Shown: in pieces, positions 17,595 through 26,348 of the stretch | How the letters are laid out: each line of letters starts with the position of its first letter | Position numbering within the stretch: the first letter of the stretch is position 1 | Assembly (NCBI RefSeq): GCF_052119645.1 | Contig: NZ_JBGQOM010000003.1 | Span: 372,001 to 436,000 of the forward strand | Origin: Paraglaciecola sp030730205 | GTDB taxonomy: Bacteria; Pseudomonadota; Gammaproteobacteria; Enterobacterales; Alteromonadaceae | Reading direction: 5' to 3' | DNA: 64,000 nucleotides | Made by a program: the position numbers and the translations under genes | Notes under the pieces: generated by a model | Databases searched by the model: none | The model's input: the letters and a program-made list of their open reading frames with translations, nothing else | Told to the model about the DNA's origin: nothing

Positions 17595-19166
17595 ATGAAG
17601 ATGAGAATAACCACGAAAGTCAAACAGCTCCTTATATTATCAGCCTCACTACTGACCTTAAGTGCGACTGCAAAAGAAGACGTTGTCGATATCAGCGTTG
17701 ATATTACAAAGCCCGGCAGCGAACTAAACAAGAACATTTATGGCCAATTTATGGAGCATCTTGGCAGAGGAATTTACGAGGGTATCTGGGTCGGTAAAAA
17801 TTCGTATATACCCAACAAAGAGGGTTATCGATTAGATGTGTTGCAGGCGTTAAAAGACTTACAAGTTCCACTGTTGCGTTGGCCAGGGGGATGTTTTGCT
17901 GATGAATATCATTGGCAAGATGGCATCGGCCCACGTGAATCAAGACCGAAAACAGTGAACAGTAACTGGGGTGGGGTGATTGAAGATAATGCCTTTGGAA
18001 CTCATGAATTTTTTGCGTTAGCTGAAATGCTTGGCGCAGAAACCTATGTAAACGGCAACCTCGGCACTGGTACTGCGCGAGAAATGGCTGAGTGGCTGCA
18101 TTACATGACATCTGATGCTGATACTACCTTAGTGGCACAAAGACGCGCTAACGGCCATCCTAAGCCATTTAAAGTTGACTATTTTGCTATCGGCAACGAA
18201 GCATGGGGCTGTGGGGGTAATATGACGCCTGACTATTACAGCGATCTTTTTAAACAGTATGCTGGCTTTCTGAAGGCTCCAACTGACAATTTTCCGAAAA
18301 TAATCGCCAGTGGCGGCACTGACACACAAACTATCTGGACAGAAACCCTGCTTGAAAAGGTGAAGCCGTCTTGGAGTTTGCGCATGGACGCCATAAGCCA
18401 CCATTATTATACCTTGCCTACCGGCAAGTGGGACGTCAAAGGCTCAGCGACCGGTTTTTCTGAGCAAGAGTGGTTTTCAACTTTATATAATACCTTAAAA
18501 ATTGAAGACTTTATTCAAGCTAATGTCGCCATCATGGACAAATTTGACCCTGAGAAAAAAATCGGCTTTTATGTGGATGAATGGGGCACATGGTATGACG
18601 TAGATAAGGGTACAAATCCAGGTTTTTTATATCAGCAAAACACGCTTAGAGACGCCGTACTCACCGGTCTGAACATTCATATATTTAATCGATATGCAGA
18701 CCGAGTACAAATGACGAACATTGCTCAAATGGTAAATGTATTACAAGCGATGATCTTAACTGATAAAGAAAAAATGGTATTAACGCCGACGTATTACGCT
18801 TTCAAAATGCACATTCCCTTTCAAGATGCCGTATCGCTTCCTGTCAGCTTAAGTGCCACGCCTAGATATCAGTTTGACGATGAGAGCATTCCTGCTCTTA
18901 GCGCTTCCGCCGCGAAAGCAAAAGATGGCAATACCTACTTATCATTGGTCAATACCAGTGTAAGCAACGAAATGATGCTCAAACTCCAGAATATCAAACA
19001 AGCTGAAGGTTGGATGTTAACTGGCGATAAGATGGATACTCACAACACCTTTGAGCAACCAAACAACATTGCCCCCACTATGTTCATTGTCGCAGTTACC
19101 AAGGGAAAAACCACCATTACCATACCTGCAAAATCACTCATTGTTTTAAATCTAGGTAAACTGTAA
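17595..19166 (+). CDS. Secreted alpha-L-arabinofuranosidase, GH51
   Basis: Releases terminal L-arabinofuranose from arabinan or arabinoxylan with retention. A Sec signal peptide (Lys/Arg-rich start, hydrophobic core, ATAKE cleavage region about 26) shows export. The acid/base is E202 in GNEAWG and the nucleophile E329 in VDEWGTWYDV, both standard for GH51; the segment LLRWPGGCFADEYHW is also typical. 523 residues. AGGAAATAAAGC precedes the ATG. No arabinose uptake or catabolic gene lies beside it, so it is an orphan hydrolase. Confidence 0.95.
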   Translation: MKMRITTKVKQLLILSASLLTLSATAKEDVVDISVDITKPGSELNKNIYGQFMEHLGRGIYEGIWVGKNSYIPNKEGYRLDVLQALKDLQVPLLRWPGGCFADEYHWQDGIGPRESRPKTVNSNWGGVIEDNAFGTHEFFALAEMLGAETYVNGNLGTGTAREMAEWLHYMTSDADTTLVAQRRANGHPKPFKVDYFAIGNEAWGCGGNMTPDYYSDLFKQYAGFLKAPTDNFPKIIASGGTDTQTIWTETLLEKVKPSWSLRMDAISHHYYTLPTGKWDVKGSATGFSEQEWFSTLYNTLKIEDFIQANVAIMDKFDPEKKIGFYVDEWGTWYDVDKGTNPGFLYQQNTLRDAVLTGLNIHIFNRYADRVQMTNIAQMVNVLQAMILTDKEKMVLTPTYYAFKMHIPFQDAVSLPVSLSATPRYQFDDESIPALSASAAKAKDGNTYLSLVNTSVSNEMMLKLQNIKQAEGWMLTGDKMDTHNTFEQPNNIAPTMFIVAVTKGKTTITIPAKSLIVLNLGKL

Positions 19167-19174
19167 TAGCACTC

Positions 19175-19200
19175 AGCCCCTCATCCGAGGGGGCTTTATT
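19175..19200. terminator. Terminator between convergent genes
   Basis: AGCCCCTC (19175-19182) pairs with GAGGGGGCT (19187-19195, one G bulged) and is followed by TTTATTT on the plus strand, ending the arabinofuranosidase transcript. It abuts the stop codon of the convergent MFS gene (19196), so the tail overlaps that gene's last codons. Confidence 0.75.
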
Positions 19201-20416
19201 TATGCTCTGCAAACCAGTAAAAACTCAATGATAAGGCGCCAAAAACCACAAAACCGATGGCAACCGGCGTTATGGTATCGTTTATAAAACTGCCAACTAA
19301 TACGGCAGTTGGTACAGAGAACAAGCTACTAAGCGAGCCAATAATCGCCGCCCCAAGTCCCGCCATATCGCCGAGTGGCTGCATCGCCATTGAATTAACA
19401 TTGCCAAACAAAATGCCAATACAGAAAAATGCACAAAATAATACTGAAACAAATTGCCACAACGGAGGTATTCCCTCATAAATAAAGCACAAAATAGTGA
19501 GCAATACTGAAAATAACAACCAGCCAAACATCGCCCAATTACAGAGTAATCGCATACCGAGTCGCATCACTAAGGTGCCATTGATAAACGACGCTAAACC
19601 AATCGAGAAAGCCAATAAAGCGAAATACAAGGGAAACATCTCCCCTGTGTCATAGACATGCTGAAATAAGGTTTGTGAAGCACTGATATAGGCCAAAAAC
19701 CCCCCAAAAATCAACCCCATAGCAATGGTATAAAACATCACTAACTTATGGGTCAAAATAAACTTACTTGAGATCCAAAGTTGTCGCCAACTAAAGGGTT
19801 TGCGCTTTTCTTTTGGTAGGGTTTCAGGTTGGCGAATAAAAAACCAAATACCGGTTAATAAACCAATGACCAAAAATGAAGAAAAAATATGATGCCAAGA
19901 AAACATAAATAAAATAGCTTGGCCAAAACTAGGAGCAAGCATAGGCACTAAAATAAAGACCATCATGATGAACGACATAACACGCGCCATGGCATCACCC
20001 TCATATTGATCTCGGATGACGGCCAAGGCAGCGATACGCGGCCCCGAAACACCAAATGCCTGAATTACTCGGCCTATCAACATGACGGTTAATGTCTCGG
20101 CAAACATACATACCACCGAGCCGATAGCAAAAATAATCAAACCTGAAATGATGGCATAACGACGACCTTTGTCGTCTGACACAGGACCATAATAGAGCTG
20201 ACCAAAACCCATACCAATGAAAAACAACGAGACAATTAAATGGGTTTGCTGAGGATCAACAATAGCGAGATCTCGACCTATTTGGTCGAGTGCTGGCAGC
20301 ATGGCATCAATGCTTAGTGCAACGAGGGAGGTCATCAGTGCCATTAACGACACAAACTCGATTAAACCTAAGGCAGGTTTAATTTTTTTCTTTTTTACTT
20401 CTACGGTGGATGACAT
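19196..20416 (-). CDS. Bcr/CflA-type MFS drug exporter
   Basis: Twelve-helix proton-driven efflux protein, 406 residues from the ATG at 20416; an in-frame start at 20452 would add 12 residues without a better ribosome site. The DHA1 motif A is visible as GPVSDDKGRRYAI (about 66-78), with GRVIQAFGVSGPRIAALAVIRDQYEG in the motif C region. Bcr/CflA members export chloramphenicol, bicyclomycin or sulfonamides; the actual substrate here is unknown. Confidence 0.9.
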   Translation of the reverse strand: MSSTVEVKKKKIKPALGLIEFVSLMALMTSLVALSIDAMLPALDQIGRDLAIVDPQQTHLIVSLFFIGMGFGQLYYGPVSDDKGRRYAIISGLIIFAIGSVVCMFAETLTVMLIGRVIQAFGVSGPRIAALAVIRDQYEGDAMARVMSFIMMVFILVPMLAPSFGQAILFMFSWHHIFSSFLVIGLLTGIWFFIRQPETLPKEKRKPFSWRQLWISSKFILTHKLVMFYTIAMGLIFGGFLAYISASQTLFQHVYDTGEMFPLYFALLAFSIGLASFINGTLVMRLGMRLLCNWAMFGWLLFSVLLTILCFIYEGIPPLWQFVSVLFCAFFCIGILFGNVNSMAMQPLGDMAGLGAAIIGSLSSLFSVPTAVLVGSFINDTITPVAIGFVVFGALSLSFYWFAEHK

Positions 20417-20566
20417 GAATATAGCCCTTTTCTTGAGGGCAAATTCTATCACCTTCGAACTTTAGGTCTCATCACTTTATTTACTTTCGGTATAAATTTA
20501 TTGCTGGCTAAACACGTATATAATCCGTGGTTCGAAACTATTTTTAGTGTTTTTATTATCTATGCC

Positions 20567-20598
20567 GAAAAAAAGGCCAGTCTTAGCCAGACTAGCCT
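20567..20598 (-). terminator. Rho-independent terminator after the S9 peptidase gene
   Basis: On the minus strand AGGCTAGTCT (20598-20589) pairs with AGACTGGCCT (20583-20574), with one T-G pair and a five-base loop, followed by seven Ts. It lies 16 bases beyond the peptidase stop codon. Confidence 0.88.
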
Positions 20599-20613
20599 GC
20601 GATTCGAAGGGTG

Positions 20614-22545
20614 TTAATGGGTTGTAGGATTAAGGTATTTTTTTAAAAAAGTGTCCATCTCTGCAAATACACGATGTCTATTTCGTTGAATCGACAAATA
20701 ATGGTCACCGCTTTTAAGTTCAACGTATTTCACGTTAGCGTCAAGATCTTCTAGCTCCTCAGCCATTTCTCGACTTTGCCTGACATCAACGACGCGATCA
20801 TCTTCACCATGCATCAATAAAATGGGGATTTTAATTTTATCAGCATGGTAATAAGGAGATCGCGCTTCAAGATCGTCTTCATCTTCACCAATTTGCTTTC
20901 TAATAAACTTTTTATTTAAAAAATACCGGCTTTTGCTAACCAACATGTCCAAATCCATTACGCCGGCAAAACTCACTGCACATTGAAATAAATCAGGTGT
21001 TTTTATCGCGGCCATGATAGCGGCATAACCACCGTAACTGGCGCCGACTATGCACATCTTCGTTGGATCAGCTATTTTTTGCTCCACCAGCCAATTTGCC
21101 GCATCCGTTAAATCGTCTTGCATGGTTAAACCCCAAGCCTGCATTTGGCTTTCAGCAAACTGCCGACCATAACCAGTGGAACCTCGAAAGTTGGGTCTAA
21201 ACACCGCATACCCTCGATCAGCAAAATAGGATGTCCAGTAGTCAAAGCCATCATATTCTCTTGCACCAGGACCACCATGTGGATGCAAAATAGTAGCAAT
21301 TGGCCCTTCGGTATTTTTAGGCAAGGTCAAATAGCCTTCTATTTTTGTGCCATCCCGCGTGGCATAAGTCACTAAGTTGTGTTCGCTGAGCTTATCAATC
21401 GGCAGGGAAGGATATTGTTCAAAAGCTAAATGGATAGTTCTTTCCTTTCGATCACCAATAAAATACGCCCCCGGCGTAAAATCATTTTCTGAATAAATCG
21501 TGTAAATATTTTCGTCATCGCTAAAATCAACCAGATAATTGCTGGTATCAGGCATTGCAGCATTAATGGCTTTTTGAAACTTATCGTAGTTTTCATCCCA
21601 GTAAATTCTCCCCCCGTCACTATTAGAATGACGAATGCCTATCACATCATTACTTTTTCGTGAATAAATCAGTGAGCCATCAAAATCATAATCAGGGTCT
21701 GCAAAAACCAAGGTACTAAGCTTTGTCGTTAAATCAATTTTGTACAAGGCAAGTTTGTCGTCGTTGTAGGCTTTGTAATACAAAATATTGGGATCGTTAG
21801 CAAAGCCTAAAGGCCTAATTCCAGGCTCTTCTAGGGCATTATATTCGAACATTTTATGCCAGGTTTGATCGTCACCGATTTTAATTCGAAACGAAGCTTC
21901 ACCGGTTTTATAATCTAATGCTTTACCCAAGCGCAAGTTACCCTGCCTATCAGCCGTCCAATCTATCACATCCATTTTACCGCGTTCTATCCGGGTTTTT
22001 CTGCGGCTATAGATATTTAACTTATACACAGAGGGGAGGTTAGGTATATCTAAATCTATTGCGACCAAAATGTGATCAGGATCACCAGGCAAAAAAGAGA
22101 CAACCTCATCTTGAAATTGCGATACATGCTCACTTTTTGAGTTAGCTCTAATTAGATTACGAGGCTTAATGTCTTTCTCGTCGACATCAATAGCCAATAA
22201 ACGAGTTTCTTTAAACGCCACTGAGCGGGTTTTGCTGGCATAGCCGATACTTACAATAATGGTTTTTTCATTGGCCCACTGAAACCAATTTATCTTTACG
22301 TCTTCATTGTCAGACTTAACTAAGCGCTTTTTGTCTCCCGTTTCTAAATTTAAGGTTGTTAAAAGCGATATTTCTGGATTTTGAATATTTTCAATAAAGG
22401 CTATTTGACTACCATTGGGCGATAAATCAAGCCCACTCACACTGGGTAATTGACTAAAGCTACTGAGTGGTAGCTCTGCAGAAAAAACGCTGTTTAAAAA
22501 AATTAAGGCACTGAAAAAACAAAGGTTGCTAACACTCCTTGTCAT
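20614..22545 (-). CDS. Exported S9-family prolyl oligopeptidase-like peptidase
   Basis: 643 residues. The signal peptide (to about residue 23) sends it to the periplasm. The middle (about 30-380) is a beta-propeller-like region and the C-terminal third an alpha/beta hydrolase. The catalytic triad is readable: S503 in GASYGGYAA, D583 in HGEDDRVVDV and H615 in SGDHYLS. Relatives (acylaminoacyl peptidase, DPP IV groups) cut short peptides. It stands alone with its own terminator. Confidence 0.93.
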   Translation of the reverse strand: MTRSVSNLCFFSALIFLNSVFSAELPLSSFSQLPSVSGLDLSPNGSQIAFIENIQNPEISLLTTLNLETGDKKRLVKSDNEDVKINWFQWANEKTIIVSIGYASKTRSVAFKETRLLAIDVDEKDIKPRNLIRANSKSEHVSQFQDEVVSFLPGDPDHILVAIDLDIPNLPSVYKLNIYSRRKTRIERGKMDVIDWTADRQGNLRLGKALDYKTGEASFRIKIGDDQTWHKMFEYNALEEPGIRPLGFANDPNILYYKAYNDDKLALYKIDLTTKLSTLVFADPDYDFDGSLIYSRKSNDVIGIRHSNSDGGRIYWDENYDKFQKAINAAMPDTSNYLVDFSDDENIYTIYSENDFTPGAYFIGDRKERTIHLAFEQYPSLPIDKLSEHNLVTYATRDGTKIEGYLTLPKNTEGPIATILHPHGGPGAREYDGFDYWTSYFADRGYAVFRPNFRGSTGYGRQFAESQMQAWGLTMQDDLTDAANWLVEQKIADPTKMCIVGASYGGYAAIMAAIKTPDLFQCAVSFAGVMDLDMLVSKSRYFLNKKFIRKQIGEDEDDLEARSPYYHADKIKIPILLMHGEDDRVVDVRQSREMAEELEDLDANVKYVELKSGDHYLSIQRNRHRVFAEMDTFLKKYLNPTTH

Positions 22546-22610
22546 ACTAACATTCCAATATTTACATTATATTAACCTGAAGTGTACCACCAAAATTTAA
22601 CGACAAGAAC

Positions 22611-23087
22611 CTACTTTGCGCGCAAAATTTGACTCTGCAGTTCAAGTTTACCGTGCACCTTAGATAGAACAAATAATTGACCGTAGTCTTGCTCAGTCAA
22701 GTTATCTATCACGCCGCCCATAAGCCTGATAAGTTGCCCAGTGGTATTACTGTGTCCAACCACAATAACATGATTGCGTTGCGCTAACTGCTGGGCTAAC
22801 TGAGCCAATTGAGTGGGGTCATAAAGTATAGGGCTCAAGCCTCTATCTACAGCCAAAGGGCTGACAGAGTCCAAGGTACGATTATACGCCGTGGAATAGA
22901 TGTGACTAATTGGTTTATTGTTGAGAGCCTGCACTAGGGCTTCTGCGCGTTGTTTACCTAATTCAGATAGCTGGGGGTCATCACCACTTAATTTTTCAAA
23001 ATGACGAATAAAATACCATGTTTGTTCCTCAGCAAAGCTGCTGAGGGAATGACAAAACAGCAGGCATAAAATTAAAATCTTAGTCAT
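22611..23087 (-). CDS. Exported histidine-phosphatase-family protein
   Basis: 158 residues with a signal peptide (cleavage near SSFAE at 20). The phosphohistidine motif RH(G) appears as R28-H29 in FIRHFEK, with Phe replacing the usual Gly, a variant also seen in periplasmic SixA-like members; a second His lies in VVGHSNTTG (about 115). Its start overlaps the stop of the carbonic anhydrase gene by eight bases, so the two are coupled. The substrate is unknown; a phosphomonoesterase role is plausible. Confidence 0.82.
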   Translation of the reverse strand: MTKILILCLLFCHSLSSFAEEQTWYFIRHFEKLSGDDPQLSELGKQRAEALVQALNNKPISHIYSTAYNRTLDSVSPLAVDRGLSPILYDPTQLAQLAQQLAQRNHVIVVGHSNTTGQLIRLMGGVIDNLTEQDYGQLFVLSKVHGKLELQSQILRAK

Positions 23088-23670
23088 TTATTTTCGCTAA
23101 ATCTTTTAAACGGCCATTCCGCAAACTGTAAATCCAGCTGTGAATGGTTAAATCTTGGCCTCGCTTAATGGCATCTTTTACAATATTGCTACGCCGGACG
23201 TTGGCGGCTTGTTCTAGTACATTTAATTCACATAAACGAGCGGATTTGTCATGAGCGCTGAGGTCGGCCAGCTCGGCTCGATGTTTATAGGCGATATCTT
23301 TGATATGCCCCAACCAATTATCAATTAGTCCTAACTGCTGATCTTGCAGCGCAGCATCAATACCACCACATCCATAATGCCCACATACAATGACATGCTT
23401 CACTTTTAAAACGTCTACCGCATATTGCAGCACCGACAGACAGTTGAAGTCTGTATGCACAACCAGGTTAGCCACATTCCGATGAACAAAGATATCACCC
23501 GGAATTAATCCAACAATTTGATTAGCGGGAACACGGCTGTCAGAACAACCGATCCATAAATATTCTGGCTTTTGCCGCTTAGCTAAACGGTCAAAAAAAC
23601 CGGGATCGGCTTCATTTGTCGACTCTGACCAATTTTTATTATTTTCAAGCAGTTGATTAATTTCGTTCAT
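23080..23670 (-). CDS. can: Beta-class carbonic anhydrase
   Basis: Interconverts CO2 and bicarbonate in the cytoplasm. The zinc ligands C42, H98 and C101 and the D44-R46 dyad are present in IGCSDSRVP and GHYGCGG. 196 residues; E. coli Can is 220. The gene lies between a bicarbonate transporter and a histidine phosphatase gene, all on the minus strand and closely spaced, pointing to a bicarbonate supply unit for carboxylation reactions. Confidence 0.96.
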   Translation of the reverse strand: MNEINQLLENNKNWSESTNEADPGFFDRLAKRQKPEYLWIGCSDSRVPANQIVGLIPGDIFVHRNVANLVVHTDFNCLSVLQYAVDVLKVKHVIVCGHYGCGGIDAALQDQQLGLIDNWLGHIKDIAYKHRAELADLSAHDKSARLCELNVLEQAANVRRSNIVKDAIKRGQDLTIHSWIYSLRNGRLKDLAKIND

Positions 23671-23733
23671 ATACCCTCACAGTGAGCGCGCAGTATAAAG
23701 AAACACATTATTTGAACAAGTCCAACCATATGC

Positions 23734-24678
23734 CTAATGAAGTAACCAGTTAATAATTTGATGATAAAAACTAATACCTAAAATCACATTAAATGGAAAT
23801 GTTACACCTAAAGAAGCCAGCATCGCTAAGCCTATATCCGCCTCCTTGATACTGCTTTTTATAGCCGCAGGGGCCGCAATATAAGACGCACTGGCCAACA
23901 AACTCGCGAGGATAACGATAGTGCCTTCAGATAAGCCTAAAACGATCCCAGCACCAATACCCACGAATGCCAGTAACGTTGGCGCAATTAAGGCGAACAT
24001 CAACAAACGCCAATGTTGAACAGGCAGAGGCCTTAATGTTTCAGCCGCAACTAAGCCCATTTCCAATAAAAAGATGGCCAGAACCGCTTTAAAAGCGCCG
24101 GTAAATAACTCAGTTACCTCAGAGCCTGTTTGATAACCATACATAAACCCGATCACCACACCGCCAAGCAACAAAATAACACCGCGATTAGTAAAGGATT
24201 CATGCCATAAATTGGTCATGGCAGTTCCGCTCGCTTGAGCTTGAGAATAACGACGATATAACAGCAAACCTACTACGATTGCGGGTAATTCAAGCAATAC
24301 TAAATACAGAGTAACCTGCGCGGCAGTGTCAAGCTGATTAGCTTCTATATAGGCGAGGGCAACAGCAAAGGTACCCGCGCTTACTGAGCCATAGTGGGCA
24401 GCGATACTGGCACTATCAGCCAAAGAAAGCCGAATTATCTTGGTCAAAAACGGGAACAACACCAAAGGAATCACGGCACCTATCGCGCCTACCATGAACA
24501 ACTCAGGAACCAATTGCCAATGCAAGTTACCATGTAAAGCCATGCCACCTTTTAACCCTATGGTTAACATGAGCAATAAGCTCATGGTGTCATAGGCCGC
24601 TTTTGGCACTTTAAGGTCAGATCGCACTAGGCCCGCAATAAGGCCTAGCAGAAAAAACATCACAACAATATCAGGCAT
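23734..24678 (-). CDS. SbtA-family sodium-dependent bicarbonate transporter
   Basis: 314 residues and about ten hydrophobic helices in two inverted halves. The N-terminal half has KAAYDTMSLLLMLTIGLKGGMALHG, and AAHYGSVSAGTFAVALAYIE (about 94-113) is characteristic of the SbtA/DUF897 family, in which the backbone and Ser residues of these loops bind bicarbonate. The gene sits 63 bases before the carbonic anhydrase gene, which supports bicarbonate as substrate. No SbtB-like PII regulator gene is beside it. Confidence 0.87.
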   Translation of the reverse strand: MPDIVVMFFLLGLIAGLVRSDLKVPKAAYDTMSLLLMLTIGLKGGMALHGNLHWQLVPELFMVGAIGAVIPLVLFPFLTKIIRLSLADSASIAAHYGSVSAGTFAVALAYIEANQLDTAAQVTLYLVLLELPAIVVGLLLYRRYSQAQASGTAMTNLWHESFTNRGVILLLGGVVIGFMYGYQTGSEVTELFTGAFKAVLAIFLLEMGLVAAETLRPLPVQHWRLLMFALIAPTLLAFVGIGAGIVLGLSEGTIVILASLLASASYIAAPAAIKSSIKEADIGLAMLASLGVTFPFNVILGISFYHQIINWLLH

Positions 24679-24761
24679 AAACCGCGGCTTCCATTTTATA
24701 TGTGCAATAAAGTGCCTACAGAATAAAGCCTATTTTGCAGCTTTCAATAGCTGCAATGTTT

Positions 24762-25373
24762 TTATAAGAGTGTTTCGGAGTCTGGCTCTAATAAGGCTTG
24801 TTCAAGCGCAGCTAACTCCCTACTAAATCGTTTTGCTCGTCTGTCGGCCCAAATCCAAAAAAGAGGGGTAAAAGCAGCCAAGATAGCCAGCGATATTACG
24901 CCTTTTTTTGCCACGACAGCCAATGACACGTCATCAACATAAAACATACCGGCATAAAATATAACGATTGCGAGTACCATCCAAAGCGATAAATCGCGAT
25001 TAAATTTAGCAATTTTTATATTGCTCATAAGCTGTTTTTTCAACTGTTCGATAAATGATTCGGTAATAAGATTTGACCAACTTAAGGCAAAACGCCGTAA
25101 ATAGCTAAAGTATACCGCGGTAACACCTGCAAAAAAGGTCAGAATCGCCATCCATGTTTTGGCAAACACGCCCAATTTGTCGAACGCAATATAAAATGCA
25201 CCTAACATAAAAAGCACACCGATAAGATCAAAAACAAAATACAAACGTTGTTTATACTGCACTTTTCGCCATTTCTGTTTAACAGAGCCGAGCCCCACTA
25301 CCTCGGTTTGCTGTTGTTGCCACATCGAACTCAATATATCGGTTTCATCATGAGTTTCATTTTTACTGTTCAT
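24762..25373 (-). CDS. Four-helix membrane protein, probable partner of the adjacent ECF sigma factor
   Basis: 203 residues with a cytoplasmic-looking charged N-terminus (about 1-43) and four hydrophobic segments (about 44-64, 73-93, 128-148, 155-175), then a charged C-terminal tail with RRAKRFSRELAALEQAL. The start overlaps the sigma factor stop by 11 bases. In this position an anti-sigma factor is expected, and the N-terminal region could bind the sigma factor, but the zinc-finger HxxxCxxC motif of the ZAS family is absent. Function is inferred from position only. Confidence 0.65.
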   Translation of the reverse strand: MNSKNETHDETDILSSMWQQQQTEVVGLGSVKQKWRKVQYKQRLYFVFDLIGVLFMLGAFYIAFDKLGVFAKTWMAILTFFAGVTAVYFSYLRRFALSWSNLITESFIEQLKKQLMSNIKIAKFNRDLSLWMVLAIVIFYAGMFYVDDVSLAVVAKKGVISLAILAAFTPLFWIWADRRAKRFSRELAALEQALLEPDSETLL

Positions 25374-25914
25374 GTTTTATCGCCTCTAGCAATACTTTCT
25401 TACTTCGATTTAATATCACGCCAACGTTAGTAACTTTAATACCGCACACCTCAGCGATGTCCTGATAGCTCAGGCCTTCCATCGAAAGGGTGACAATTTG
25501 ACGAGTTTGAATAGGGAGCTTCCGCACTTCGTTGAGCAGAGTTGTGACTTGTTGCTGTTGTGCCATCGTGGTTTCAGAACTTGCCGTAGGACTGGGACTA
25601 GCTTGTGTCATTTCACAATAGCTGGCGCTTTTTGGTGTTTTAATATGATATGCAACATGACTAATTGCACGGTTGTGTGCCACGCGTAATATATAGGTTT
25701 TAAGGCTGCTATCCCCTTTGAAAGTGCGCAAAGATTGCCACACAGCTAAGGATATTTCTTGCAGCAGCTCTTGGCGTAAATGATGGTTTGCTTCGTAACT
25801 TGTAGCCACACGACTCAGCAAAGCGCCATATTCGCTTAATATTGAATTAAAATCCTGACTCAAACCGTTTCCTACTTTTCCGACTTGTTCATTAGGGTGT
25901 AAAGCCTTAGTCAA
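25363..25914 (-). CDS. ECF-family RNA polymerase sigma factor
   Basis: 183 residues. Region 2 lies at about 25-95 (LLQEISLAVWQSLRTFKGDSSLKTYILRVAHNRAISHV), a Ser/Thr/Gln-rich linker at 98-118, and region 4 at about 122-175 with the helix-turn-helix GLSYQDIAEVCGIKVTNVGVILNRSKK. It directs RNA polymerase to stress promoters. Its gene is translationally coupled to the downstream membrane protein gene. The target regulon and inducing signal cannot be told from here. Confidence 0.93.
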   Translation of the reverse strand: MTKALHPNEQVGKVGNGLSQDFNSILSEYGALLSRVATSYEANHHLRQELLQEISLAVWQSLRTFKGDSSLKTYILRVAHNRAISHVAYHIKTPKSASYCEMTQASPSPTASSETTMAQQQQVTTLLNEVRKLPIQTRQIVTLSMEGLSYQDIAEVCGIKVTNVGVILNRSKKVLLEAIKHEQ

Positions 25915-26075
25915 CCATCAATAAAAAAACTTACATCGTTGTGTAATAAAAAATCATACAAACTGACTACCACATTTAAGTCCTCTGTAAGTATGGAGCG
26001 CCAGCATAGATCTATGGCCACATGTATAGAGACTTTCAAGCAGAACTTAACTCTTTACTGATACAGGAAATAAAT

Positions 26076-26348
26076 ATGAGCGTACTCGGAATTATCGTAA
26101 TAATATCAGGTGTGTTGGCGATGTCTTTACTTGTTGCTTGGCTAGATCATGCCAAAGGTTGGCAATTCAGTAAGTGGATAAATGGCACTGTAGATAACCC
26201 ATTTAGTCCATCTAAAGCCTCAGCATTAACTAAAAATACCCTAGAAAACGAGCTGACAATCAGTCAACTTAAAGAACGTATCCAAACCTTAGAAAAAATT
26301 GTTACTGAGCCAGCCTATGAGCTTAATAAAAAAATAAACAATTTATGA
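26076..26348 (+). CDS. Small membrane protein with C-terminal coiled coil (PspB-like layout)
   Basis: 90 residues from ATG 26076, chosen because CAGGAAATAAAT precedes it. One N-terminal membrane helix (about 3-22) is followed by a linker and a C-terminal coiled coil (LENELTISQLKERIQTLEKIVTEPAYELN). The final LKERIQTLEKIV segment resembles the ends of PspB and of related small envelope-stress proteins, but I cannot confirm homology. It is divergent from the ECF sigma gene and its stop overlaps the stop of the convergent transporter gene. Confidence 0.7.
   Translation: MSVLGIIVIISGVLAMSLLVAWLDHAKGWQFSKWINGTVDNPFSPSKASALTKNTLENELTISQLKERIQTLEKIVTEPAYELNKKINNL

Noticed and set aside
17405..17737. 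110-codon minus-strand frame opposite the arabinofuranosidase start
   Set aside because: Shadow of the real gene; no ribosome site, low-complexity hydrophobic composition.
22022..22034. TTATACACA in the S9 peptidase gene as a DnaA box
   Set aside because: Single 9-mer inside coding sequence far from oriC; expected by chance in AT-rich DNA.
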